64,000 bases of DNA from DASQZT01 sp963728965 (GTDB lineage: Bacteria; Acidobacteriota; Terriglobia; Bryobacterales; Bryobacteraceae): positions 229,554 to 293,553 of the forward strand of contig CAVSMH010000007.1 of the NCBI GenBank assembly GCA_963728965.1, read 5' to 3'. The notes beneath the pieces are model-generated. The model saw only the letters and a list, made by a program, of their open reading frames with translations. It was not told where the DNA came from and did not search any database. Of this stretch, positions 17,546 to 27,783 are shown piece by piece. Each line of letters begins with the position of its first letter. Position 1 is the first letter of the stretch. The position numbers and the translations under genes were made by a program.

Positions 17546-19622
17546 ATGCCCGAAGAAATCACGGGGACAGCGCCGGAGACCGCCCCGGTCGAAGTCATCG
17601 CAGCCGCGGCGCAGCCCGAGAGCCAGCCGGAACCCCCGGAATTCCAAGTCGAGCGCTTCACGGTGGTGGCGACCTTCGCTCCGCCGTCGGCCAACGACGA
17701 CGCCCGCACCATCGACGCGGTCTGGTACACGGGCGCCAAGGTGCCCCGGTTCGACTGGCGCAGCTGGCGAGGAATACGACCTCATCCTCGACATGAAAGG
17801 GCTGCCGTCTGGATCGCCTGAACAACGGCGGTCCCGTGCTGGACTCGCACAGCGCCTACGGGGTGGAGAGTCAACTCGGCGTGGTGCGCAAGGCATGGGC
17901 CAAGAAATCCACCGGCCTGGCCACGCATCCAGTTCAGCAAGCGCGATGCCGTGACGCCGATCTGGAACGACGTCAAGGGCGGCATCATTCAGAACCTCAG
18001 CCCCGGCATGTGGATCTACAAGAAGGTCGACACCACGCCGAAGGGCCAGGAACGCAGGGAATTCACGGCGACGGATTGGGAACCGTTCGAGATCTCCCTC
18101 GTGTCCGTGGCCGCCGACGCGGCCACCAATTTCATGTCGGCGGCGGTAACGCCACCGGCGCCACCGAGTGTAGTTGAAACCCAACGGGCATCTGCCCACA
18201 CAAAGGAGAAACCTGAGATGGAAACGACCACGCAGGATCCGGGCGTTGAGGCCCGTCAGAACGAAGTAGCCCTCGCCGCCGCGCGCGACGAGGCGGTAAA
18301 GGCGGAGCGGTTGCGCGCGGGGAAGATTCGCGCGATCGCAACCGGCCCCTTCCAGGTGGAGGAGAGCTTCCTCGCAGCGCTGATCGACGAGGGTGTGTCC
18401 ATCGACACCGCTCGCGAGCGCATCATGAACAAGGTCGAGGCCGAGTATCGCAGGACGCCGACCAATGGCGATCAACCCGCCTGCCACGTTCGGAGGCAGA
18501 GATGAGGTCGACAAGCGGCGGGAGGGGATGGAGGCCGCATTGTTCTTGCGGGGTAACCCCCGCGCGTCTGCTGACATGGTCGAAAAGGGGCGCGAGTTTG
18601 CCGGGCTCACGCTCGTGGACATGGCGCGCGAATGCCTGAATGCCGCCGGCGTGAAGACGCGCGGGATGGAGCGGCACGAGATCGCTCGCGTCGCGCTCCA
18701 GGGCCGCAACGGAGCCCAGGAGTACTTCGCGGGCGCCATGACCACCAGCGACTTTCCTAATATCCTGGCGAACGTCGCCAACAAGACTCTGCGCCAGGCC
18801 TATGAGGCGGCGCCCCGCACGTTCGTGCCGTTTTGCCGGCAAGTCACCGCAGCCGACTTCAAGCCGGTGAACCGTGTCCAGTTGAGCGACATCGCCGCCT
18901 TGCAGAAGACGAGCGAGAACGGCGAGTTCGTCCGCATCTATCTGAGCGACTCGAAGGAATCCTACGCGCTCAGCACCTGGGGCGGCATCGTGCCGATCAC
19001 CCGAAAGGTGGTGCTCAACGACGACCTCCAGTCGTTGACGCGGATTCCCGCCGGCTTGGGCATTGCGGCCGCCACGCTCGAGAGCGACACCGTGTGGGCC
19101 GTGATCACTGCGAACGCGAACATGGCCGACGGCCTGCCGCTGTTCCACGCGACGCACAAGAACCTGACGGCCACCAACGCCCTCGCGGCCCCGGCCAACA
19201 TCACCACGGCGCGGAAGGCGATGCGCAAACAGACTGCGCCCAAGGGAACGATTCTGAACCTGATTCCCAAGTTCCTGATCATCCCGGCAGCGCTCGAAGG
19301 AATTGCGGTTCAGATCACGAATCCCATCAACCTGGCGGCAACCGCATCGTCCGCCGACGTGCCGGCCTTCGTGCGCGCCATGGTGCCGATCGTCGAGCCC
19401 CGACTCGATGCGGTGGCGAGCGTCGGCGATACCAACTGGTACACCGCGGCCGACCCGAGCTCGATTGACACGATCGAGTACTGCTATCTCGAAGGGGCAC
19501 AGGGTGTCTACATCGAGACCCGGCAGGGCTTCGAGGTGGACGGCGTCGAGATCAAGGCTCGTCTGGACTTTGCGGCGGCGGCGATCGACTTCCGCGGCTT
19601 GCAGAAGAACACTGCGGCGTAG
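17546..19622 (+). pseudogene. fused prohead protease-major capsid protein, four +1 frameshifts
   Basis: A single 690-residue protein after removing extra bases near 17770, 17807, 17930 and 18465; the unit 2 copy (62676 to window end) is uninterrupted. The N-terminal 200 residues look like a prohead serine protease, with likely catalytic His in LDSHSAYG and Ser in WEPFEISL-SVPAD. A linker and the capsid domain follow (FAGLTLVDMARECLNAAGV, then DFPNILANVANKTLRQAYEA), resembling Mu gpT-type heads. AGGAAGGAG precedes the ATG. The protease presumably cuts itself from the shell protein during head maturation. Confidence 0.8.
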
Positions 19623-19668
19623 GGCGGTTGAGTCAACATTCCGAGGCAACGAAAAGGAGAAAAGAATC

Positions 19669-20383
19669 ATGATCAATTTCGTAAAAAGCGGTGATAATCT
19701 CACCCTTGCGGCGCCCTACGACGTGCTCTCCGGGGGCGGCTTGAAGGTGGGCAACGTCTTCGGCGTGGCCGCCTTCGACGCACTCTCGGGCACCAACGTC
19801 GAGTGCGAAGTCGAGGGCGTCTACGACCTCGCCAAGGACGCCAGCACCTTTGCGCAGGGCGATTTGGCCTACTGGGACGACACCGCGAAGAAGGTGACGT
19901 CCACGGTCGGCAGCAACCTGCTGATCGGAGCGGTCGAGGTGGCCGCCGCGACGGGCGCCGCCGTGGTGCGGGTCAACCTGTTTGGCGTGCCCGGCTTCTC
20001 GGGGCAGGCGCACGGCCTCAAGGTGGCGTACGCCAAGTACGACTTCAGCGTGGATGGCGGCGCCTCCTGCACGCCGGCGGTCAGCGACACCATCCCGATC
20101 AACGCTGTCGTTTTCGGGGGCAGCGTGGTCTCGACGACCGCTGTCGCCGCAGGCGGAGCGGCCACGGTTTCGATTGGGACCGTTGCCGGTTCCGGCGCCG
20201 CCAGCATCCTGGCTGCCACTGGCCAAGGCGTCGCTGGGGACGAACGCGCTGGTCGTGCCCACTGCCGTCGCGACGCCGTTCAAGATGTCTGCTGCCGGCA
20301 AGATCAACGTCACGATCGCCACCGGCCCGCTGACCGCGGGCGTCATCGAGGTCTGGGCGCTCTACACCACCGCCGCGGCGTAA
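19669..20383 (+). pseudogene. DUF2190 capsid decoration protein, one +1 frameshift
   Basis: 237 residues after removing one extra base near 20224. The N-terminus (INFVKSGDNLTLAAPYDV, VGNVFGVAAFDA) is typical of DUF2190, linked to head-decoration or cement proteins. AAAAGGAG lies upstream. Located right after the capsid gene. Confidence 0.75.
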
Positions 20384-20387
20384 TCCC

Positions 20388-20693
20388 ATGGCGGCATGGT
20401 CACAACAGTCCGGTTTGGCGAACGCGGCGATCCTGGCCGCGTTCGGCCAGCCGGTCTCATACCAGCAGGGCGCCGGTGATCCGTTCACGGTAATCGGCAT
20501 CCTGGACAGGAGGACCGACGAGCAACGCCATCCCGACACCGTCTACGCGCGGCTGTTCGTGGCGTTGTCCAGTTTTTCAGTGCCACCCAATCACGGTGAC
20601 GAGGTCACCGTCGACGGCGCGCTGTACACGGTGTTCGAAGTACTGAACGATCCTGCCGGCGGTTGCTGGCTTTCCATTCGGGAGAAGATCTGA
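20388..20693 (+). CDS. head-tail attachment protein, FII-like
   Basis: 101 residues. The beta-rich pattern (QPVSYQQGAG, VTVIGI-type strands, GDEVTVDGALYTVFEV) and position after the decoration gene suggest a lambda gpFII-like connector. Stop overlaps the next ATG. Confidence 0.6.
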   Translation: MAAWSQQSGLANAAILAAFGQPVSYQQGAGDPFTVIGILDRRTDEQRHPDTVYARLFVALSSFSVPPNHGDEVTVDGALYTVFEVLNDPAGGCWLSIREKI

Positions 20694-21142
20694 TGGCGTC
20701 GGTGCGAGTGTTCTACAAGAAGCAGGTCCGGATCGACCAGATGAACTTCCGCCAACAGGCGATGTTCAAGATCGGGACCGTGGGCGTGGCCGCCGTCAAG
20801 AACCGTCTGGCGGCCGCGCAGGGTCCGACCGACTCCCCCGCGAAGCCACTCACCAGGCGGTATGCGATCCAGAAAACGAAACTCGGCAGGGGGAACCGTC
20901 GCAACCTGATGATGACCGGCGACATGCTGCGGAACTTTCAGGTGCGCACGGTAACGGACAACAGGGCAAAGGCCAGCAACTCCACTCGTAAGGACCGGCT
21001 GAAGGCGTGGCTCAACCAGAAGATCGAGCCATGGGTGGTGTTCTCCCCGAGAAACCAGGCGGCGGTCGCGGAGTCTGCGCGGCGGGTGCTCCAGGAGATG
21101 AGGCCGAAGCTGATCCTGGAACGGTCGCTCGGCGGCAGATAG
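20693..21142 (+). CDS. putative tail completion protein
   Basis: 149 residues, basic. The block LTRRYAIQKTKLGRGNRRNLMMTG resembles minor tail or virion-morphogenesis proteins near the head-tail joint. Position between FII-like and terminator-like genes supports a connector role. Exact family uncertain. Confidence 0.55.
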   Translation: MASVRVFYKKQVRIDQMNFRQQAMFKIGTVGVAAVKNRLAAAQGPTDSPAKPLTRRYAIQKTKLGRGNRRNLMMTGDMLRNFQVRTVTDNRAKASNSTRKDRLKAWLNQKIEPWVVFSPRNQAAVAESARRVLQEMRPKLILERSLGGR

Positions 21143-21144
21143 CT

Positions 21145-21618
21145 ATGGTTGATCCCTCTGTTCTGGTAGACAACCTGGTCGCGATGCTGCGCGACATCCA
21201 GGACCTCGTCCTGGAAATGGACGGCGATCCCGAACGCATCTACGCCTATCACGATCAGTATCCGAAGCAGTCGAGCCTGGCCCATGCCATTCACCAGATG
21301 CCCGCGCCGTCGATTATGGCGGTCTGGCAGGGCACCGGGCCGGGTTCGTTCGGCGGCATGGACGTCTGGAAGCACCAGGTGACTCTCTACCTGCGCGCCC
21401 GTGAGACGTTCGACGGCGACCCGCCCACCGCCTACTACCGGCTGTTCCGGCTGATCACGAAGGGCGTGCCGTCGTCGGCCGACGTGGTCATGCTGAACGC
21501 CACCGTTCATCCCTCGTGCTACCCGATGGATCTGCCCATGATCCAGCGGCAGACGGATGCCGAGGGGCTGGATTATTTCGAAGTTCCCATCACGTTCACG
21601 GAGATTGGCGATGACTGA
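21145..21618 (+). CDS. putative tail terminator-like protein
   Basis: 157 residues, acidic. Probable neck or tail-terminator protein by synteny (just before the tail-tube gene); no motif recognised with certainty. Alpha/beta pattern with YRLFRLITKG in the middle. Confidence 0.5.
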   Translation: MVDPSVLVDNLVAMLRDIQDLVLEMDGDPERIYAYHDQYPKQSSLAHAIHQMPAPSIMAVWQGTGPGSFGGMDVWKHQVTLYLRARETFDGDPPTAYYRLFRLITKGVPSSADVVMLNATVHPSCYPMDLPMIQRQTDAEGLDYFEVPITFTEIGDD

Positions 21619-21769
21619 GTTCGTGTATATGCGCGCGCCGTGGGGCGGCGCCGAGGTCCGGAGGGTCGAAGCGAAACCCGAGGTCCTCACGCCCCTTGAT
21701 GATCAGCTGGCTGGGCCCAGTGCGAGCCGCCGGCCAACGCGGAGGAGGTAACGACCGATGTCCACGACT
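21611..21769 (+). pseudogene. small tail-region protein, two +1 frameshifts
   Basis: About 51 residues if two extra bases between 21690 and 21715 are removed, giving a protein that starts MTEFVYMRAPWGGAEVRRV and ends ANAEEVTTDVHD. Similar short proteins are common before phage tail-tube genes. As it stands, the first frame stops at 21751. It overlaps both neighbours. Confidence 0.45.
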
Positions 21770-22798
21770 AGGCTTCAGGAAGTCCTGGTCTGCTTCGGGA
21801 AGAAGAAGCAGACCGATATCGCGACCGCGCAGACTGCCGCCGATATGTGGCGGTTCAGCAAGATCAACGCCGCGCTCGCGAACCCGAAACTGGCGACTGA
21901 AAACGACGCTGAGGAATACGGCAAGGGCCACGAGTTCCCGACCGCCACGTTCAAAACGGCGTGGGACGTGAGCGCCACGTTGGAGAAGTATCTCAGCGCG
22001 GAAATCGGCGCGTGGGCGGTGTGCTTCGGCTTGGGCAAAGTCGTCAAGAGCGGCGCCGGACCTTTCGTTTATACCTGCACGCCGTTGATTCCCTCCGCCG
22101 GGGATGCCGCGGAGCTGCCTTACCTGTCGTACGTCGAGCAGATCCGTCCCGGTGCGGGCGTGGTCCTGGACCGGCAGGCCGTTGGCCTGGCGGTTGAAGG
22201 CTTCCAGATCACCGTTGGTTCCGGTCCTGGCCGCGCCAACAGCAAGATCAGCGTCGAACTGGTCGGATCCGGTAAGGTCATCGACTCCGCGACCGGCATC
22301 ACGATGCCCGCCGCCACGACGGAGAAGCTCCTGCCGTCCGCTTCGCTCACGCTGTCGATCAACGGCATCGACTATGTGACCAACAAGAACATCGTCTCCC
22401 TGGAGACGGGCTGGAAGAACAACATCCGCATGGATGCCGGCTTCTTCCCCGGCTCCGGCTTCCAGACGGCGGGCGACGGGTCCACGGGCGCGATCCGCGG
22501 CAGGCTGGAGTTCGGCAACCGCGCCGGCAACCTGAAGTTCGTAGCGCGGTTCATGAACGGATCGGACGAGTACACGAAGCTCAAGGCGCAGACCTCCGGC
22601 ACTGCGGTCATCACTCTCGCGTACGACGTGAACAACTCGCTCCAGCTAACGTGGCAGAAAATCACCTACTCCGTGGTCGAGATCGCGGAGACGGATCAGG
22701 TCCTCACGGTCGCGGTTGAGTGCCTTCCGATGTACGACTCCAGCAACGGCATCCTCACGGCGGTCGGCAAGACCACCGTTGACGCGATTTGCCAGTAA
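21758..22798 (+). CDS. major tail tube protein
   Basis: 346 residues; GGAGGTAA lies about 8 bases upstream of the ATG. Beta-rich, with SLTLSINGIDYVTNKNIVS and AVITLAYDVNNSLQLTW stretches. Size and position directly before the G/GT chaperone pair and the tape measure identify it as the tube subunit. Confidence 0.7.
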   Translation: MSTTRLQEVLVCFGKKKQTDIATAQTAADMWRFSKINAALANPKLATENDAEEYGKGHEFPTATFKTAWDVSATLEKYLSAEIGAWAVCFGLGKVVKSGAGPFVYTCTPLIPSAGDAAELPYLSYVEQIRPGAGVVLDRQAVGLAVEGFQITVGSGPGRANSKISVELVGSGKVIDSATGITMPAATTEKLLPSASLTLSINGIDYVTNKNIVSLETGWKNNIRMDAGFFPGSGFQTAGDGSTGAIRGRLEFGNRAGNLKFVARFMNGSDEYTKLKAQTSGTAVITLAYDVNNSLQLTWQKITYSVVEIAETDQVLTVAVECLPMYDSSNGILTAVGKTTVDAICQ

Positions 22799-22808
22799 GG
22801 ACACTCTC

Positions 22809-23427
22809 ATGGACAACAACGCTCCTGTTTTTGACGCGGCCAGGCCGGTCGCAATTCAACCTCCGCGGCCCGGACGGTGTGAAGACCGTGCGGGTCCGTT
22901 TCCCTTCCGACGACGAGTGGGCTGAACGCCAGCGCCGCCGCAAGGTCATCGTGAAACAACTCGGGCGCGGGGTCTCTGAGACGACGATCCCGAGCGGCGA
23001 GGAAATCGATGCCGCGATGCTGGCGAAGATCCGCACCGAAGAGGCGCCCGACGTCGATGCGTTCGAGGCGCAGAAGGTCATCGAGCAGTTGGCCACCTGC
23101 GACGTTGACGACGTGGTGCTGGCGGGCGATGCCTTCGAGGTGACGCTCCGTGTGCTGGGCGCCACCACCATGCACCTCCTCAAGATGCCTTCCGCGAAGG
23201 ACGTGAACCAGTACCGGCGCGGCTTCGCGCGCGTGCTGGACCTGCCGTTCAACCGCCAGGAACTCACCATCAACGTGCGTGCGGCCGGCGACCTCTACAA
23301 GAAGCTTCTCGAAGGCACTGAAGGCTACACCGGAGACGCGCCGATCATCCATCAGGCGGTTGCGGTCAAAGCCGCCATCGACGCTCTCGATGCCTCCTTC
23401 CAGGAGGATCGGGACGCAAATTTCTAG
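22809..23427 (+). pseudogene. tail assembly chaperone G, one +1 frameshift near its start
   Basis: 205 residues after removing one extra base near 22855. It contains NLRGPDGVKTVRVRFPSDDEWAER-type sequence and ends DANF. Its stop codon comes directly after the slippery heptamer A-AAT-TTC. Together with the downstream frame it forms the G/GT pair that coats the tape measure protein before tail assembly. Confidence 0.75.
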
Positions 23428-23750
23428 CCGGGGAGTGGCCCGAACGACCCTCCCTGCGTTATCTCGTCCACTGGGCGCTCCGGCGTGATGAACTGTGCGA
23501 ACCCGGTTTGTGCCCGGATGCGCCCGATGGTGGCCGTTGCGACCACTGTCCTCAAGACCAACTCGATGCCGCGCAGACCTCCGAAGTTGGTCTGCTCATC
23601 CGGCGCGCTCTCGATCTGCGCGCGGCACTGAACCTGGGAATCCACATCGGCCTGGACGATATCCGTGCGGACGAGTTCTACGCCATGTTGATCCTGGACG
23701 ACGAGCGGGACCAGTTGGATCGTGAGCGGACCGGTACCCATGGCAAATAA
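23418..23750 (+). CDS. GT extension by programmed -1 frameshift
   Basis: The heptamer AAATTTC (23418-23424) is read as gcA-AAT-TTC followed by TAG. A -1 slip re-pairs on AAA-TTT and opens a frame of about 108 residues (LAGEWPERPS onward, ending RTGTHGK) that overlaps the tape-measure start. The extension has CPDAPDGGRCDHC-type cysteines and a helical second half. This is the classic arrangement of tail chaperone genes; the predicted full GT product is about 313 residues. Confidence 0.8.
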   Translation, partial: KFLAGEWPERPSLRYLVHWALRRDELCEPGLCPDAPDGGRCDHCPQDQLDAAQTSEVGLLIRRALDLRAALNLGIHIGLDDIRADEFYAMLILDDERDQLDRERTGTHGK

Positions 23751-26700
23751 CAACCAGCTCGAGCTGGTCGTCACCGTCGAGGTAGACAAGGCGAACCAGT
23801 CCATCAAGAGCGTCAACGCGAACCTGTCGGGCATCGAAGCCGCCGCCACCAAGTCCGCGCGGGCGGCTTCGTCTGGCATCGACGGCATGACGGCTTCGAT
23901 GGTCAAGGGCGCCACGGCTGGTAATCTGCTCGCGGACGCGATCAAGGGAGCCCTCGAGTGGGCGAAGGAGTGGACGGTCGGTGCGGCTTTGGCGGCAGCG
24001 CACGACGAGCGGTTGGTGGCGATTACGCGGTCGCTGGCCAAGGCGCACGGCGACGGCGCCGCCGCCGCGGGGAAGGCGATTGAGGCCATCCGGCAGGTGG
24101 GGTACACAACGGACGACGCCACGACGAGCGTGCAGAAGCTCATCATCGCGGATATCGGTCTGGACAAGGCCACCAGCCTGGCCAAAATCGCCAAGGACGC
24201 CGCCGCCGTCAACACCGAAGGCCTGGATGCCGCCCAAGCGTTCGAGAAGCTCATGCTGGCGATTGAGACGGGGCAGAGTCGCGGCCTGCGGACGATGAGC
24301 CTGTTCCCCAAGATGGCCGAGGCGGAAGAGATCGCACGGTTGCAGGCGCAACTCCACGGCAAGACGCTCTCCGATCTGGAGGTAAAGCAGGTCCGGTACA
24401 ACGCCATCGTGGAGGCGGCGACGACCATCCAGGGGTCCGCTGCCGAGGCCGCAGGGACGTTCGATGGCCAGATGAAACAACTGTCGCGCGAACTGAAAGA
24501 CCTGAAGGAGGATGTGGGCAAGGCGTTCCAGGGCGAGTTGATGCTGGTCGTCGGCATCCTGAAGAATGTGGTGGGCTGGTTCAAGGACAACACGGACCTC
24601 ATCGGGAAGTTCGGCCAGGGTGCGCTGGTCCTGGTCGGTATCATCGCCACGATCACAGCGGCGACTAAGGCTTGGGCGCTCGCGCAAGGCGCCCTCAACC
24701 TTGCGATGGCTATCAACCCGGCGTTCCTGCTGGCGGGAGGCATCATCGGAGCGGGCGCGATTATTTACAAAGAGTACTCCGACATGAAGGAGGGGATGGA
24801 CGCCCGCTACAAGCAGATGGAGACGGATGCCCTCCGCAAGGACGTTGGCTCCGGCAAGGTCAAAATTGACGACCTCCGGAAGCGTGGCATGACGGACGAC
24901 CAGATCCGCGAGTTGATCTCCGGCCGGAAGCTCGAAGCGGGCGAGTCCTTCGATGGTTTCGACACCGGAATCAAACTCCAGATCGGCGGGAAGCCCAAGC
25001 CCGACCCGGAGGCGTTGAAGCTCGCCATCGAGGTTCAGAAGCGCCAGAGGGAGAACGAGTCCTACTTCAAAGACCAGTCCATCGCCGCCACTGGCGCGGG
25101 CAAGACCGGGTACGCGAAGGACGTTGCCGAGATGAACGCAGAGATCGCGCGGCGCACGACGTTCACCGACGACAAAGGCACGCATCAGGTCGCGCTCACC
25201 AAGTCGGCGTGGTCCTCGATCATCGACACGATGCAGAAGAAGTTCCAGGCGTTCAAGGATCACTTCGCGCTCGAAAACAAGAAGACCCTCGCGGATTACC
25301 TCAAGGACGAGGAGGAGAAGCACCAGAAGGAAATGGAGTACGAGGCCAAGCGATACCAGGAGCGTCTCAAGAACGACGTGGATATCGCGGAGAAGAACTG
25401 GGAACACATGCGGGAGGTGTACGCATTCGAGGAGCAGCGGGCGGGCTTCGAGCGGGACGCGCGCCTCCGGCAGGTTGAGGGCGTGGACGCGGTAACGCTC
25501 CAGCAGAAGATTGCCGTCGAGCAGCAGAAAGCGGCCATCGAGATCGAGTATCTGAAAAAGGTCCATGAGGTGAAGCAGATGCTTTACGACATGGACACGC
25601 GCCGGCTGCTGCTGGAAGAGGAGTTGACCCTCAAGCGCCTCGGCTACAAGGCCGACGAGATTACTGCGCGCATCGCGGAGTTGACCGGCCAGCGCAAGGA
25701 GATCCGCGACCAGGGCGACGAGGCAAACGACGCCGCGATCCGGGCCGCGCGCGAGAACGCAGCCAACCGGACTGCGCAGTTGGTGCGCGACCACAACCGG
25801 CAGATCTTCGAGTCGCTCAAGCAGCAGGCGGGGGGCGTGTTCGACGCGCTCCTGGACAAGTCGCAGTCGGTGTGGAAGGCCATCGGCAACTCTCTCAAGA
25901 CCGCGCTCCTCACCGCCATCAAGGACGTGGTGACGTCGCGGATCGCGGCGACGCTGATGCAGATGTTCACCGGCCAGAAGGTGACGTTCGCGGGCGGCGG
26001 CGCGGGGCCTGGCGGTAGCGGAGGGATGCTGGGCGGGTTGGGCGGCTTGCTGGGCATCGGCGCAATCCCGGTGTTTGGCGGGACTGGCGGCGGGCCGATC
26101 CCTGGCGGCGCGGCGGGTGGCTGGGGCACACCTCCATTTCTGCCGCAGGGCGGGGGCGGCGGCGGTATTCCGTTGGGCGGTGGCGGCGGTGCTGGCGGTG
26201 CGGCTGCTGGCGGGGGCGCCGTCACGTCGAAGGCTGGCGTCGGCATCCTCTCAAACCTCAAGCAGAGCATCTCGGGTTGGAAGGACATGCTCACCAACCT
26301 CGGCAACCTCGGCTACAAACCCGAACGCTGGAAGATTGACGAGATCGGCGGAGATCCGTACAAGGTCGCGGACGCGAAAGGCGTCGGCGGCATGAAGGGC
26401 GGCGCGATGCTGGCCGCTGGCGCGATGCTCGTCATGGACGGACTTCGACGTGGCGGCAAGATCGGGGTCGCGGAGACAACCGGTGGCGGCGCGCTCATCG
26501 GCGCGAAGTTTGGCGGTCCGTTGGGCGCGTTGATCGGCGGTATCGCCGGCTTCGCGGCGGGGATGGTGCGCCTGTTCATCAAGGGCGCGGTCGAGAAGGC
26601 CCGCCAGAAGATCAAGGATCTCTACGGCGTCGATATCCCCGACAAGGCGGTCCTCCAGCAGATCGTGGACACCGCGAAGCAATCGTACGGCGGCAACCTC

Positions 26701-27108
26701 GATATGGCGATCCGGACGCAGCAGATCCGCGACCTGATCCAGTTGTACGCCATGAGCACGGGGCAGGCGACTAAGGGGATGCCCGCCACGGTCCACCCGC
26801 TCGATCTTGTCCAGAAGGGCGGGTCGCTCTACCAGTCGCCCGGTTACTCCAACGGAACCACGCTCCCCGGTATGGGCGGCTTGCCGACGCTCGACAGCAT
26901 TGGCGGCGGCGTGGCCTCCGGCGCGGGGCCTTTGGTGATCCAACTCGACGGGCCCGCGACCACCAGCCTCCTGCGGGGTGAGGCAGTGAACGCCATCGCC
27001 AGCAACCCGCGCGTGATCGCGGGCGCGTCCATGAGCGCGACGCGGTCGAACGCTGGCCGGCGGGAGTTGACCAGTCTCCAGTTGAGTCCGGGGTTGCTGA
27101 CGTCCTGA
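23740..27108 (+). CDS. tail tape measure protein
   Basis: 1122 residues from ATG 23740; GTG 23722 is an alternative. An N-terminal domain is followed by a hydrophobic stretch (about residues 289-347), a long coiled coil (about 520-675), a Gly-rich segment (about 748-830) and a second Gly-Ala hydrophobic region near 905-945. Length sets tail length; at about 1.5 angstrom per residue this gives a tail of roughly 170 nm. No frameshift is seen across 3.4 kb. Confidence 0.88.
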   Translation: MANNNQLELVVTVEVDKANQSIKSVNANLSGIEAAATKSARAASSGIDGMTASMVKGATAGNLLADAIKGALEWAKEWTVGAALAAAHDERLVAITRSLAKAHGDGAAAAGKAIEAIRQVGYTTDDATTSVQKLIIADIGLDKATSLAKIAKDAAAVNTEGLDAAQAFEKLMLAIETGQSRGLRTMSLFPKMAEAEEIARLQAQLHGKTLSDLEVKQVRYNAIVEAATTIQGSAAEAAGTFDGQMKQLSRELKDLKEDVGKAFQGELMLVVGILKNVVGWFKDNTDLIGKFGQGALVLVGIIATITAATKAWALAQGALNLAMAINPAFLLAGGIIGAGAIIYKEYSDMKEGMDARYKQMETDALRKDVGSGKVKIDDLRKRGMTDDQIRELISGRKLEAGESFDGFDTGIKLQIGGKPKPDPEALKLAIEVQKRQRENESYFKDQSIAATGAGKTGYAKDVAEMNAEIARRTTFTDDKGTHQVALTKSAWSSIIDTMQKKFQAFKDHFALENKKTLADYLKDEEEKHQKEMEYEAKRYQERLKNDVDIAEKNWEHMREVYAFEEQRAGFERDARLRQVEGVDAVTLQQKIAVEQQKAAIEIEYLKKVHEVKQMLYDMDTRRLLLEEELTLKRLGYKADEITARIAELTGQRKEIRDQGDEANDAAIRAARENAANRTAQLVRDHNRQIFESLKQQAGGVFDALLDKSQSVWKAIGNSLKTALLTAIKDVVTSRIAATLMQMFTGQKVTFAGGGAGPGGSGGMLGGLGGLLGIGAIPVFGGTGGGPIPGGAAGGWGTPPFLPQGGGGGGIPLGGGGGAGGAAAGGGAVTSKAGVGILSNLKQSISGWKDMLTNLGNLGYKPERWKIDEIGGDPYKVADAKGVGGMKGGAMLAAGAMLVMDGLRRGGKIGVAETTGGGALIGAKFGGPLGALIGGIAGFAAGMVRLFIKGAVEKARQKIKDLYGVDIPDKAVLQQIVDTAKQSYGGNLDMAIRTQQIRDLIQLYAMSTGQATKGMPATVHPLDLVQKGGSLYQSPGYSNGTTLPGMGGLPTLDSIGGGVASGAGPLVIQLDGPATTSLLRGEAVNAIASNPRVIAGASMSATRSNAGRRELTSLQLSPGLLTS

Positions 27109-27160
27109 AGCGGTCTACGCAGCGCGTCGTGGCATACCCGCGCGCGCCCGTTCCTGCCGA

Positions 27161-27469
27161 TCAGGCGGCCCGGCGTGGCTTCACTTGACTCTCGACGAGC
27201 GCGGCTGAGGCATCCATCGCCACCTCGAGATCGTAGTTAGCCTGCAGATTGATCCAGAACTGAGGGCTCGTGCCGAAATACCGCGCCAAACGCAGGGCCG
27301 TGTCTGCCGAAATGGACCGCCGGCAATGGGCGATGTCGTTGATCCTGGTCACCGGGACATGGAGCTCTATCGCAAGACGATTCGCGCTGAGTGCGAGAGG
27401 CTTCAAGAAGTCCTCGCGCAACGTTTCGCCCGGATGAATCGGTTGGAGTTTTACAGATTTCTTCGCCAT
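27161..27469 (-). CDS. higA: HigA-type antitoxin
   Basis: 102 residues from the Met of MAKKSVKLQPIHPGETLRED. The helix-turn-helix (LSANRLAIELHVPVTRINDI) and YFGTSPQFWINLQANYDLE ending are characteristic of HigA. It lies 7 bases downstream of the toxin gene, in the usual toxin-first order. Inserted on the opposite strand between tape measure and the next tail gene. Confidence 0.88.
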   Translation of the reverse strand: MAKKSVKLQPIHPGETLREDFLKPLALSANRLAIELHVPVTRINDIAHCRRSISADTALRLARYFGTSPQFWINLQANYDLEVAMDASAALVESQVKPRRAA

Positions 27470-27476
27470 GGTTTCC

Positions 27477-27755
27477 TCAATGGTAGTCCACGATCTCGAC
27501 CGAGTAGGCATCTGGGTTCTTCCACTCGAAGCAGATGCGCCAGCGGTCGTTGATCCGGATGCTGTACTGCCCCAAACGGTCGCCAGATAGGGGCTCGAAA
27601 TGGTTCCCCGGAATCGCTGCGAGATCTGACAGCGAAGCAACAGCGTTCAGATGATCCAGCTTTCGCTTGGCCACGTTTTCAAAGCCGGCGTACTTTCGTG
27701 TCTGTTCCCGCCGGAACAGCTTCTCCGTGTCTTTCGACCGGAATGAGCGGATCAC
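27477..27755 (-). CDS. higB: HigB-type toxin
   Basis: 92 residues from a GTG preceded by GGAG. The sequence (MIRSFRSKDTEKLFRRE at the start; SIRINDRWRICFEWK and YSVEIVDYH at the end) is that of RelE/HigB ribosome-dependent mRNA interferases. Paired with HigA. It is divergent from the next tail gene, with only 28 bases between starts. Confidence 0.88.
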   Translation of the reverse strand: MIRSFRSKDTEKLFRREQTRKYAGFENVAKRKLDHLNAVASLSDLAAIPGNHFEPLSGDRLGQYSIRINDRWRICFEWKNPDAYSVEIVDYH

Positions 27756-27783
27756 GTCTCCATGATATACCGTCTCGCATTGA

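Noticed and set aside
23596..25794. A 732-residue - strand open frame opposite the tape measure gene
   Set aside because: Antisense shadow of a GC-rich coiled-coil gene; the + strand gene has clear tape-measure features and upstream context.
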